A program made the translations under genes and the position numbers. Positions 36,401 through 43,221 of a stretch of 64,000 nucleotides of DNA are shown in pieces (positions within the stretch are counted from its first letter, which is position 1; every line of letters starts with the position of its first letter). Under the pieces are notes generated by a model. That model made no database searches. It was not told the DNA's origin and saw nothing but the letters and a program-made list of their open reading frames with translations. This DNA comes from Cololabis saira (lineage: Eukaryota > Chordata > Actinopteri > Beloniformes > Belonidae): positions 38,965,505 through 39,029,504 of the forward strand of contig NC_084590.1 of NCBI RefSeq assembly GCF_033807715.1, in the 5' to 3' direction.

Positions 36401-39400
36401 GGTAGTTTTAATGTTCTCAGACATTTTGTTACTACACTAATTTCTTTGCCCTGGTGATATAAAGTATTTACAAGTACTGTAGATGCATGTCTGACAAGCC
36501 CACCATACAAAACATCTCTGCTGGAATATGCAAAACTGGTGCAGTTTACATGTCCATCATTTTGCTTTACATGTCCAAGCTTGCCTGTGCAAAGCTCACT
36601 ACTACAGTGTACCCAGTATACAGGAGCAGTGCCACATAGTGAATGTATTGAGTGTCAACAAGTGTTCAATCAGTGTTGTCGATTTAGTGACTTAGTCGCT
36701 AGATTTAACGCATGTGAACAGCTGAACAGGCTAATGAAGGTCCACTCTGGACTCATAGGAATCTCCAACAATGCCAATGCCAGACAGAGATTCTTCATGG
36801 TGACACCAGAACTTGCACGCTTGTCGAAGGAGTTCAAAAGCCAATTTCACATGGAAACTGATGGAACCACAGAGCACCATGAGCTTGGGCCAAGTGCTGT
36901 CAAGAGGGCACATCATGCAGTCGACAAGATTAAGGCAGCCATACTCAGTCATGGAACCCCCTTTACAGCTGATGGTGACAAGCTGTACAACATTATCACC
37001 CATGCCTACATTCCAGATGAGTATGTACCACAGATTTTGAATGCAGATGTCACTGGCCAGAAGCTGTATGAAGACTATGTGGCAGAGAGGATCAATGGAG
37101 ATGTCAGTGTCTGGTCAGTGAAGAAGGAGAACAACAAGATGTTCCTGTCTGGGAATAAGAATACAACAGTTAAGCTCCGAGACAAGACTGTAGATCTGAA
37201 GGAGACCAAGGACCTATATGGGATGCTGATGGTACTTGCCAGGTCAAACAGAGACATCAACCAGAAAGAGGCCATTGGGAACTATGAATTCACCCTAACA
37301 CCAAGGGCACTCTTTGCTCCTGATGGAACAGTCCTGCCATGCCATGACAAGTCAAAGTTAATCCATCTCCTGGATGAGCTGGCAATAACAGACATGCCTG
37401 AGAAAGACTCTCAGCAGTCTCAGAATGCCACCAGCCAAGATGCAAGGGACATGGGAATCACAAACTCCATATCTAATGTTCCCCCAAGCCGGAAGATTGC
37501 ACTTGTGGATGGGATGGTACTTGTGAAGACGCTGACCAAAAAAACAGTGACTTTAGTAACAGTCAAGGATCTGAGTGGCTATTTCAATGACCGCCTGATG
37601 TCTCTAACACAAGATTATGATGAGATCCTTCTCGTGTTTGACACCTACAGAGAAGACTCTCTGAAGAGTGCTACCAGAGACAAACGAAGACAAGGCAAAG
37701 CTCCTGTCCAGTACCAAGTCAGAGATGACACCAACATCAAGCACATCCCAATGAGCAGGTTCCTCTCTCATGAGAAAACAAAGGCCGACTTGACCAGCTA
37801 CCTTGCTGCCAAAATCCTAGAGTACAACATGGGATCCACCAAGCTGATCATCACATCTGCTTCTGGGCACACAAGGAGCAACAAAGACCTGCTCTTTGAG
37901 GACAACAACCACGAAGAAGCAGACACACTGCTGATCCACCAGGCAGTGCTGGCGTCACAGCAAAACCCATCTGATGCACAGCTGGTGTTCTTCTCACCAG
38001 ACACAGATGTCTTGGTGCTGGTCATAGCAAACTATGATGTCCTGTTGAAGAACACTTCCATTTCTATGGCATCTGGTGTTGTGCAAATTGAACCACTGTG
38101 GAGTGCTCTAAGTCCAGAAAGAGCAAAGGCTTTGCCTGCCTTCCATGCCTTCACAGGGGCTGACAACACTGGGAGGTTCTCTCACATAGGCAAGACAACA
38201 TGGTTCCAGGTGTACCTCAAAGCTGATGAGGATGTCATCAATGCTCTGCAGATGCTTCTGGAGGAAGCATATGTGACAGGGGGAATGCTTTCAACACTGG
38301 CTACCTTTGTATGTACAGCCTACACACCCAAGGGCATCAGCATCAAGACAATCCCTGACCTACGTTGGCATCTCTTCTGCAAGCATATGGCAGAAGGTGA
38401 CAAGCTCCCTCCAACAATCGGAGCTCTGAAACAGCACATCTTGAGAGTCCATATCCAAACACGGGTGTGGGGACAGGCAGCCATCGCTCAGCAGGTTCCA
38501 CAGTTGGATCCTCTGGAAAATGGGTACTTCAAAGACTCAGATGGTCAGCTAAAAAATACCACCACAGAGGTCCTTCCAGCTCCAAAAGCCATTGTTGAGA
38601 TGGTGAGATGTCAGTGCAAATCAGACTGTTCCTCTGCTAGGTGCTCTTGCAGAACAAAGAACTTAGCCTGTACAGATCTCTGTCAGTGTGGCAGCCACTG
38701 CCAGAATGATGAAGACTCTCAAGACATCACATACGAAAGTGACAATGATGATGATGACGATGAGGTGTAGAGACTGTCAAAAGGGCATGTTCCTTCCTAT
38801 GTGTGACGTTCCATTACACTGACCATGTGCGCATGTCTGTAAAACAATCAATAAAAGAAAAAATCTGTATTAAAATCCATTTTGTTAAGACCTATCCAAT
38901 GTTTGTTGTTGCCATTGGATTCCTTGTCCCTGAAAATGTAGGTTTAGAAGTTACTATCAATGTTCTAGCTTATTCAGAAGCTGAGAAATGTCAAAATGTA
39001 GGTTTTTTGGACGCCATTTTGAAAAATCCAATATGGCCGCCATACAGACACCTGTGCAAATGGAAACATTGGTTTTCTGATTGCTTATACAATATACTTT
39101 TCAAAAATATATAGTTTTCTAACTCTCCAAAAAAATCCAGCAAAAATACATAGTGAACTTGACTACTTGTTATAGGACTTTAGTTTAAGAAAAAACAAAA
39201 ACAGTTTTGTCTTGTTTTCTGACTCAAATTTGAACTTCAGGCTTACACTTTACCATGAGTTATTCATCCCCATTATGTCTAATCCATGTCATGCTGGTGT
39301 TTTTAGGAATTTCTTTTTTTTTTTTTTATAAGCAGCCTTACTAGTTCCTATGGACTAGTTCAGACCATTATACCTACCATCAAACTTGCAATAACCCACA

Positions 39401-42400
39401 TTGTTAACTCATCTCTTAAATCTGGCATCTTTCCCTGTGCTTTCAAGCAAGCTTGGCTCACCCCACTACAGAAAAAACCCACAGTTGAAAACTACCGGCC
39501 GGTCTCACTGCTCCCATTCATGTCTAAAATTGTAGAACGTGCCGTCTTCAGTCAGGTCTCACAGTTCCTTCACGACAACTGCCTATTTGATGCACATCAG
39601 TCAGGCTTCAGGCAGGGCCAGTTAGATTCCATCGTGTGCCCACGTCTTCTGCTAGGAATCTTGATCCTTAAAGGTCAGCTGGCTGTCTGACACCATGTTG
39701 CCTCTGTTTCCCGAGTCTTGCTGATTTGCTCTTTACAACATCAGGGAAATCAGACCGTGCCTGACGGAACATATGACACAGCTCTTGGTTCAGACACTGG
39801 TCATGTCACCCATGGACTACCGTAATTCCTTGTTGGTCGGCCTCCCTGCATGCTCAGTTAAACCTCTGCATATGATTCAGAATGCACCTCCACATGTGGT
39901 CTTCAACCAGCCCAAGAGAGCTCATGTCACTCCCCTGCTAATCTCTCTGCACTGGCTACCAGTTGCAGCGCGCATCAAGTTCAAAGCTCTGCTTCGGGTT
40001 TACCAGGGATTACCCAAACGGCTCCTGCTCACCTTCACTCCTTCATCCAGAGCTACACTCCTTCTCGACAGTTACGCGCAGCCAGTGAAAGACGCCCGGG
40101 GCTCCCACCACAACGTGGTGTGAAATCAGTAGGCAGACTCTTTTCCTCTATTGTTCCGAATGGTGGAATGACCTACCAAACTCTAGTGGTGCTACGGATC
40201 GTCATTGGTCCCCGATCCTTTCTGATCACTATCTTCGGTTCGGCACACACGTGATCCCTGGATTGATTTATGAAGAAAAAAAAAAGAAAAGTTGTGCGCA
40301 TGTTCAGTCCACACAAAGCGTGGTCATGGCAACCGGAGGAGCTGCGAAGCTTGAACGCCCTGCGTCATTTAAATCCCCTGTATGGGACCATTTTGGCTTC
40401 CCTGTCAAATATAATGATGAAAGAAAGAGGTTGGTTGGATAAAACTGTGAAGTGTGTAGGCACTGTGGCACAAGCTATGACAGGGGAAACATATTGAGCA
40501 TGGCCACGCATTTGAAACAAAATCACCCCGTGTTTCAGTGACAGGAGCAAAAACAAAGGCTGCTCAACAACCGCATATCATGCATTTATACAGCCCCCCA
40601 TTGCACAATCTGGCCATCACAGGTGCAGACAGGGGACTCTCTCTCTCTATCTCTCTATATCTCTCTATATCTATATTGCTTTCTTTTGTCCTTCTTTGAT
40701 GTAGGCATAGGCTTTATTTCACTATCCATGGAAGATGACTTGCCTTCTTATGTTGCCTTCTTATGTTGTTTTTCATTTTCATATATATAGATTTTTATAT
40801 ATTTCAATTCAATAATTTAAGTGTTAATAAACAAAAAGACAACTTGTTTGTTTATGTATTTATTTATTTATTTTTTTTACTGATCTGAAAAATGATACAA
40901 TCTGTGACTGAGATCCGATAAACGATCCAATCTGAGTTTTCAGATCCGTTTCACTCCTACCAAACTGTCTGATCTGCAGGGTCCTTACCTACTTTTAAGA
41001 GCAAGCTAAAGACTTCCACATTTAGGGTGCTTTCACACCTGTCCTGTTCAGAGCAGTTGTTCTGAAACAGGGAACGTTTCCCCCTAAAGATCGGATCGTT
41101 TGGTATATATGAACACAGCAATCGCGCTCGGATGCGGCACAAAACAAGCGAGCCGAGATCACCTAGGAGAGGTGGACTCGGCCCGATTCCATTCGAGACC
41201 TGGAGCGGTGCGTTTTTTTTATTTGGAGTGAGAACATAATCCACACAGCAACCGACACAACTCCATTCATGTGTATGTGCTACCGCGGCGCAAGGAGAAG
41301 AGTCGGCGCAGCCTCCACCACCTTCTCTCCTATTGGACGTGCCGAGATGTTCTCATAGCGCGGCACGGTGAAATTAAAAAATTGTTCAATTCGGGCAGGG
41401 TTTGCGCAGCGCAAACCTGGCGGCAGGCGGCCTCTCGGCAGGCGGCCTCTCGGCAGGCGGCCTCTCGGCAGGCGGCCTCTCGCCCGGCGGCCTCTCGCCC
41501 GGCGGCCTCTCGCCCGGCGGCCTCTCGCCCGGCGGCGGTCTGCGCTTCGCGCCCTCTCTGTGAAAGGGGCTCGTTGTTTCCTCGGGGTACGGAAGAGGAA
41601 ACTCCGTCCACGTTCATTTCTGACCAATCAGAGAACAGTTGGTTCGCGCATGGCATTTGTTAACAGCTTTGAACCATTACAGACGGTTGCCTTGTAAACA
41701 CAAACCCCACGAACGAGAAACGAAACAACTGTATCGATTTAGCCCCTGAATCGGAAAAAAACAAACGGGCCACAGGTCTGAAAGCACCCTTCGTTAACTT
41801 TTCCGCTCATTACAAGGAGTTAGATTTGTCCAGCTCTTTGGATGACTCAGTCCTGAGAAAGTTGCATGCACTTATGCCAAGATAATGTTATGATGGTGAA
41901 TTTAAGACCTAGTTTTTCTGAATAAAGGGACTGTTGTGTTGGTTGAGAAGGGAACAAAACATTAAAAAAAAAAAGAATCTGTTTTCTACACCTCATGTTT
42001 GTTTGAAGAAATTTAAGAATGAAAACTAGCTCAATTAAAATGTTTTTGTTTGTATTTTTTTGCTTGTAGTTTGCAGTACTACGCTTTGGATTGGACAGCT
42101 AGACAAGAAAACACAGCAGGCGGATTTGATGTCGGTTTTGGAAGAGTTTGGCCAGATTGAGTCCATCAATGTAAGTGTGGACAATTTGCCTCAGAGATAA
42201 TTGCCTCTTTAATCCAAAGCGAATGGAATTTTCAAATTAACTTTTAACTTTTGCTCTTTTTGTCCAGATGATTCCTCCAAGGGGCTGTGCCTATATTGTT
42301 ATGGTTCACAGGCAGGATGCCTATACAGCCTTGAGCAAACTCAGAAGAGGGTCATACAAAGTCAACCAAAAACCTGTGAAGGTATGTTGTTTTCATACTT

Positions 42401-43221
42401 AAAGTACGTTTATACATTAAAGCTGCCGTTGAGAACTTAGGCATCAGAGAACATCTGAGAACAAACCTACCTGGAGAAAAAAAACAATAATCTAACAAAT
42501 AGTACTAGTAGAATATCAGATTTATACATAAATACAACAGTAGCTTGTGATAGTTAACTTGAAGAGTGAGGCTGGAGCGGAGGAAGTGGGGAACTTGTCT
42601 GGAGCATGTGCTGATTGACATTGGGACTGTGATCGACATGTAAACTGCCTCTGATTGGAGGAACTGCAACTGGAGTGGTCGAAACTTCGCTGCAGATGAT
42701 GCCAAAGGAGCAGACTTCTTTCTCAAATTACCTAGTTCATTTAACATTATCTGAAGTTAGTATTAAGTTCATCAAATATGACAAAAAAACACGTACCAAA
42801 AGTAACGTAACTGCATGTATATTCTTTTTAGAGTTGCTTGATTACCTCTCACTTGTTGTCATTCTTTCGTAGATTGCCTGGGCTTTGAACAAAGGTATAA
42901 AAGCAGCACACAAAAAGTTCTGGGATGTGGAACGGGGAGTTACGTACGTCCCCTGGAGCAAAGTCAAAGTTGAGGAGTTGGAGAGCTATCGGGAAGGGGG
43001 TGTGCTGGATGCAGACTCATTAAATCCTGGTAAATGCATATCTATTCTTTGGCATGATCTTGATATCACTGGTTGATGCTGTAAGAAATAGTTTTTCTTA
43101 ATTTTTTGTTGTAATTTTACTTGTTCCAGAGTGGAATATCGCAAGAGACATCAACAACAAGGCAGCTGTAAATGGAGCAATGGAAAGGGTACAGGATGGA
43201 CCTGTCACTGCCCTCGCTCAG
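9399..43221 (+). CDS. scaf4: SCAF4-like SR-related CTD-associated factor, N-terminal half (16 exons)
   Basis: Sixteen exons join in phase to 564 codons. SCAF4 and SCAF8 bind the phosphorylated C-terminal domain of RNA polymerase II and prevent premature transcript termination in the nucleus. Domains in order: [10 protein letters not shown] start and CTD-interacting domain (about residues 1-150, with [11 protein letters not shown] and [11 protein letters not shown]); linker with [11 protein letters not shown]; arginine/serine-rich stretch (RSRSRERR); RRM with LWIGQL and RGCAYIVMV. The RRM-to-C-terminal-flank wording ([32 protein letters not shown]) is closer to what I recall of SCAF4 than SCAF8. 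The proline-rich C-terminus is not in the window. Which teleost paralogue this is cannot be decided. Confidence 0.93.
9793..10689. mobile_element. hAT MITE (CAGAGGTGTC family) with internal insertion
   Basis: Ends CAGAGGTGTCAAAAGTA and TTACTTGACACTTCTG, flanked by CAAAACGA and CAAAACAA (7 of 8). The interior is rich in AAGTA/TACTT blocks. It is split by the MITE at 10294-10518. Confidence 0.85.
10294..10518. mobile_element. hAT-like MITE nested in the MITE at 9793
   Basis: Ends CAGGGGTGTCCAAAGTCGG and CCGACTTTGGACACCCCTG with a perfect duplication AAATAGAG (10286-10293, 10519-10526). Same family as 4723-4941 and inserted later than its host. Confidence 0.93.
10886..11887 (-). mobile_element. 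5'-truncated LINE (L2/CR1/Rex-type), RT C-terminus and 3' tail
   Basis: On the minus strand 11456-11887 encodes the end of a reverse-transcriptase protein with [33 protein letters not shown] and [14 protein letters not shown]. Its 3' tail reaches about 10886 with the common fish end GGCAAGGCAAGTTTATTTGTA. A TTTATTAATCCCTTTGGGAGG block at 11228 looks like the end of another LINE or SINE inserted in it. The AP endonuclease part is missing. Confidence 0.8.
12103..12186 (+). CDS. scaf4: scaf4 exon 2
   Basis: CTCCTCAG acceptor, GTACAT donor, 28 codons. Encodes [17 protein letters not shown] and [10 protein letters not shown] of the CTD-interacting domain. Confidence 0.92.
12553..12597 (+). CDS. 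scaf4: scaf4 exon 3
   Basis: Fifteen codons, [15 protein letters not shown], between TTAATTAG and GTACGT. Confidence 0.92.
12725..12886 (+). CDS. scaf4: scaf4 exon 4
   Basis: 54 codons with [19 protein letters not shown], the CID core helices, and [10 protein letters not shown] at the end. Acceptor CTTCTTCAG, donor GTATTT. Confidence 0.93.
12976..13093 (+). CDS. scaf4: scaf4 exon 5
   Basis: [19 protein letters not shown] closes the CID. Ends in phase 1 before GTAATA. Confidence 0.92.
13227..13354 (+). CDS. scaf4: scaf4 exon 6
   Basis: Proline/alanine-rich linker ending [16 protein letters not shown]. Takes the leftover base from exon 5 and returns to phase 0 before GTAAGA. Confidence 0.9.
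13439..13585 (+). CDS. scaf4: scaf4 exon 7
   Basis: 49 codons, [17 protein letters not shown] onward, a glutamine- and asparagine-rich linker. Donor GTAATG. Confidence 0.9.
13673..13740 (+). CDS. scaf4: scaf4 exon 8
   Basis: [18 protein letters not shown], the short acidic motif kept in SCAF4 and SCAF8. Ends in phase 2 before GTAAGT. Confidence 0.92.
14062..14155 (+). CDS. scaf4: scaf4 exon 9
   Basis: In frame from exon 8, with [19 protein letters not shown]. The sequence is little conserved; support is phase, acceptor TCTTTATAG and donor GTATTT. Confidence 0.78.
14401..14490 (+). repeat. 30-bp tandem repeat, 3 copies
   Basis: AAATCATAATGGGTTGTGAT plus AGCTGCTAAC is repeated three times, identical except for the last base. 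Confidence 0.95.
15730..18629 (-). pseudogene. hAT transposase pseudogene (BED finger, catalytic core, dimerisation region)
   Basis: The first part has a BED finger ([26 protein letters not shown]), followed by a one-base slip in an A-run near 18390 that separates it from the next frame. The second part (17789-18364) has [24 protein letters not shown] text (shown as [11 protein letters not shown]) and [12 protein letters not shown] probable intron spans about 17124-17733. The third part (16521-16943) has [13 protein letters not shown]. The region before the MITE encodes the end with [14 protein letters not shown], the hAT dimerisation block. Several breaks show it is dead. Confidence 0.82.
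15949..16331. mobile_element. hAT MITE nested in a hAT transposase
   Basis: Ends TAGGGCTGGGCGATTTTGG and AATCGCACAGCCCTA with a perfect duplication CTGTCTGC (15941-15948 and 16332-16339). Full of CGATTTT/AAAATCG blocks. A near-identical copy sits at 35755-36131. Confidence 0.95.
21323..21545. mobile_element. hAT-like MITE nested in the LINE
   Basis: Ends CAATGGTTCTCAACTCCGG and CCGGAGTTGAGAACCACTG, with a perfect duplication ATATAGGC (21315-21322, 21546-21553). Internally related to the family at 10294. Confidence 0.92.
21726..22538. mobile_element. hAT-type MITE with GC-rich core, nested in the LINE
   Basis: Ends TAGGGCTGAACAATTTTTG and GCAATTAATCGTTCAGCTCTTA interrupt the reverse-transcriptase frame. 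The core 22170-22400 is GC-rich with open frames on both strands, probably the promoter or first exon of a related autonomous element. The flanking duplication is poor, so limits are approximate. Confidence 0.7.
24551..24634 (+). CDS. scaf4: scaf4 exon 10
   Basis: 28 codons with [19 protein letters not shown] after TTTAACAG. The donor is GCAAGT, so intron 10 is of the GC-AG class. Confidence 0.82.
24775..24860 (+). CDS. scaf4: scaf4 exon 11
   Basis: [17 protein letters not shown] and the start of the RS region ([10 protein letters not shown]). Acceptor TTTTGTAG, donor GTAATA, ends in phase 2. Confidence 0.86.
24861..28395 (+). other. scaf4 intron 11
   Basis: A 3.5-kb intron. A degraded mariner-type transposase scrap ([10 protein letters not shown] in one frame) lies near 26630, a LINE-tail scrap (ACTTTATTAATCCTGAGGG) near 27360, and a run of 24 G at 27731-27754. 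The rest is AT-rich and unassigned. Confidence 0.6.
27731..27754 (+). repeat. Poly-G tract (24 G)
   Basis: Uninterrupted run of 24 guanines inside scaf4 intron 11 on the coding strand. Confidence 0.9.
28396..28577 (+). CDS. scaf4: scaf4 exon 12 (RS domain)
   Basis: Continues the arginine/serine-rich domain with [14 protein letters not shown], then [17 protein letters not shown] leading to the RRM. Ends in phase 1 before GTATGT. The RS block is the SR-protein-like region of SCAF4. Confidence 0.92.
28700..28990. mobile_element. Partial MITE-like repeat (CTAGAGCCCTGCAGGGG)
   Basis: Begins with TAGAGCCCTGCAGGGG, resembling the ends of common fish hAT MITEs. No matching right end is seen. Confidence 0.35.
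28991..29759. other. Unassigned intronic DNA
   Basis: No gene. Moderately GC-rich patch at 29100-29340 with TCTAACGGGG and nearby GGTGTGTCTCC; may be part of an old repeat. Confidence 0.35.
29762..29825. mobile_element. Solo end of the CAGGACTGTCTC MITE
   Basis: About 60 bases identical to the left end of the element at 782-1150, flanked by TA on the left. The rest is missing. Confidence 0.8.
29826..30640. mobile_element. Composite of unclassified repeat fragments
   Basis: 29826-29910 is GC-rich (GTGCGCGTCGCCGCGTACCC). 29950-30040 is TATA-rich. 30130-30300 is again GC-rich. 30530-30640 holds CACTACC-like blocks. These look like pieces of fish MITEs, but no matching ends were found. Confidence 0.4.
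30660..31328. mobile_element. hAT MITE (TAGGGCTGCAAC family)
   Basis: Ends TAGGGCTGCAACAACGAATCG and CGTTAGTTGCAGCCCTA, with a perfect duplication GACTCGCC (30652-30659, 31329-31336). Clusters of ATCGATTA lie near each end. No transposase. Confidence 0.95.
31337..32964. other. Unassigned intronic DNA
   Basis: No recognised gene or repeat. An open frame at 32053-32358 ([19 protein letters not shown]) has no family I know and no partner exon. Confidence 0.35.
32965..33235 (+). mobile_element. tRNA-derived SINE
   Basis: The head has a B-box-like GGTTCAAGCCC at about 33006-33016, and the body has CCCTTAACCCTTACTGCTCC. The tail is AATTTCCCCATTGTGGGACT followed by AATAAAGG and an (ATT)n stretch to 33233, the layout of a fish SINE whose tail is shared with a partner LINE. 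Confidence 0.7.
33236..35754. other. Unassigned intronic DNA
   Basis: AT-rich with no convincing coding sequence or RNA gene. A GC-poor 2.5-kb stretch between the SINE and the MITE at 35755. Confidence 0.4.
35755..36131. mobile_element. hAT MITE, twin of the copy at 15949
   Basis: Ends TAGGGCTGGGCGATTTTGG and AATCGCACAGCCCTA. Its left 8-mer is CCTTGTTA (35747-35754). The right copy of that 8-mer is broken by the element at 36136-39165: CCTT lies at 36132-36135 and CTTGTTATAGG resumes at 39166. Confidence 0.9.
36734..38770 (+). CDS. Transposon-borne FEN1/XPG-fold nuclease with cysteine-rich C-terminus
   Basis: 678 aa from the first in-frame ATG; the frame stays open upstream to 36458 without another ATG, so an upstream exon may be missing. 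Residue numbers count from that ATG. Acidic residues D259, D303, E395, D397, D423, D425 and D477 match the FEN1 set in order: paired E-x-D and D-x-D, the 52-residue gap D425-D477, and I-G nine residues after D477, as in the FEN1 helix-turn-helix. VFDTYRED with basic residues follows the second Asp. A nine-cysteine CXC-like module lies at 626-656, then an acidic tail. Predicted role is cutting branched DNA; this is inference from residue pattern. Confidence 0.8.
   Translation: MKVHSGLIGISNNANARQRFFMVTPELARLSKEFKSQFHMETDGTTEHHELGPSAVKRAHHAVDKIKAAILSHGTPFTADGDKLYNIITHAYIPDEYVPQILNADVTGQKLYEDYVAERINGDVSVWSVKKENNKMFLSGNKNTTVKLRDKTVDLKETKDLYGMLMVLARSNRDINQKEAIGNYEFTLTPRALFAPDGTVLPCHDKSKLIHLLDELAITDMPEKDSQQSQNATSQDARDMGITNSISNVPPSRKIALVDGMVLVKTLTKKTVTLVTVKDLSGYFNDRLMSLTQDYDEILLVFDTYREDSLKSATRDKRRQGKAPVQYQVRDDTNIKHIPMSRFLSHEKTKADLTSYLAAKILEYNMGSTKLIITSASGHTRSNKDLLFEDNNHEEADTLLIHQAVLASQQNPSDAQLVFFSPDTDVLVLVIANYDVLLKNTSISMASGVVQIEPLWSALSPERAKALPAFHAFTGADNTGRFSHIGKTTWFQVYLKADEDVINALQMLLEEAYVTGGMLSTLATFVCTAYTPKGISIKTIPDLRWHLFCKHMAEGDKLPPTIGALKQHILRVHIQTRVWGQAAIAQQVPQLDPLENGYFKDSDGQLKNTTTEVLPAPKAIVEMVRCQCKSDCSSARCSCRTKNLACTDLCQCGSHCQNDEDSQDITYESDNDDDDDEV
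38850..38855 (+). terminator. Polyadenylation signal AATAAA of the nuclease gene
   Basis: AATAAA, 80 bases after the stop codon and before the right inverted repeat. Confidence 0.55.
40183..40958 (+). mobile_element. hAT deletion derivative with BED-finger remnant
   Basis: Flanked by a perfect 8-bp duplication ACCAAACT (40175-40182, 40959-40966) in the LINE. Ends are imperfect inverted repeats around GGATC. A coding remnant at 40330-40545 has [15 protein letters not shown] and a cysteine-histidine segment typical of BED fingers of hAT transposases. The catalytic core is absent. Confidence 0.82.
41024..41790. mobile_element. MITE-like element with GC minisatellite (AGGGTGCTTTCA ends)
   Basis: Ends AGGGTGCTTTCACACCTG and CAGGTCTGAAAGCACCCT match 17 of 18 as inverted repeats and interrupt the LINE frame. 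No clear duplication. Inside, 41420-41537 is a 15-bp tandem array. Open frames on both strands here come from the array and are not taken as genes. Confidence 0.75.
41420..41537. repeat. 15-bp minisatellite, 4 + 4 variant copies
   Basis: Four units CGGCAGGCGGCCTCT are followed by four units CGCCCGGCGGCCTCT. The unit is a multiple of three, which keeps several frames open. Confidence 0.92.
42070..42170 (+). CDS. scaf4: scaf4 exon 13 (RRM, first part)
   Basis: [18 protein letters not shown] with RNP2 (LWIGQL) and [11 protein letters not shown]. Phase joins exon 12, after TTGCTTGTAG; donor GTAAGT. Confidence 0.94.
42268..42381 (+). CDS. scaf4: scaf4 exon 14 (RRM, RNP1)
   Basis: 38 codons: [19 protein letters not shown] with the RNP1-equivalent RGCAYIVMV. 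Acceptor TTGTCCAG, donor GTATGT. Confidence 0.94.
42873..43029 (+). CDS. scaf4: scaf4 exon 15 (RRM end and conserved flank)
   Basis: [20 protein letters not shown], then [18 protein letters not shown], a stretch shared with SCAF4. Ends in phase 1 before GTAAAT. Confidence 0.93.
43130..43221 (+). CDS. scaf4: scaf4 exon 16 (last exon seen)
   Basis: [20 protein letters not shown] in phase from exon 15, with GTAATA donor after 43221. No following exon was found in the window. Confidence 0.82.

Larger units (their letters stand above)
36136..39165 (+). mobile_element. DNA transposon carrying a FEN/XPG-like nuclease ORF, long TIRs, 3-bp TSD
   Basis: Terminal inverted repeats of about 265 bp (36136-36400) and 254 bp (38912-39165) start TAGTCAAGT and end ACTTGACTA. 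They share blocks such as GCTGGATTTTTTTGGAGAGTT and CCATTTGCACAGGTGTCTG. The flanks reconstruct as CCTT | element | CTTGTTA, where the uninterrupted MITE duplication would be CCTTGTTA; this implies a CTT target duplication. One long ORF fills the middle and no DDE transposase is seen. From memory, short duplications and an XPG nuclease fit the AcademX group, but this copy may be a deletion derivative. Confidence 0.82.
39340..41890 (+). mobile_element. L2-type LINE remnant split by two DNA elements
   Basis: 39388-39640 encodes [20 protein letters not shown] of a reverse transcriptase, and 39773-40180 continues with [20 protein letters not shown]. The C-terminal piece [11 protein letters not shown] lies at about 40990-41020, and HALMPR with a stop at about 41870-41890. 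The hAT at 40183-40958 and the MITE at 41024-41790 are inserted between. Frameshifts are present. Confidence 0.75.
28578..42069 (+). other. scaf4 intron 12, 13.5 kb
   Basis: Carries the nuclease-bearing element (36136-39165), a decayed L2-type LINE with two nested elements (39340-41890), two MITEs, a tRNA SINE and other fragments listed separately. Phase 1 to phase 1. Confidence 0.88.

Noticed and set aside
36731..38025. Minus-strand and second-frame ORFs within the nuclease gene
   Set aside because: Antisense and frame-shifted shadows of the 678-aa frame.
41271..41697. Four long overlapping open frames with AASRQ or RRPLG repeats
   Set aside because: They come from the 15-bp minisatellite, which is open in several frames because its unit is a multiple of three.
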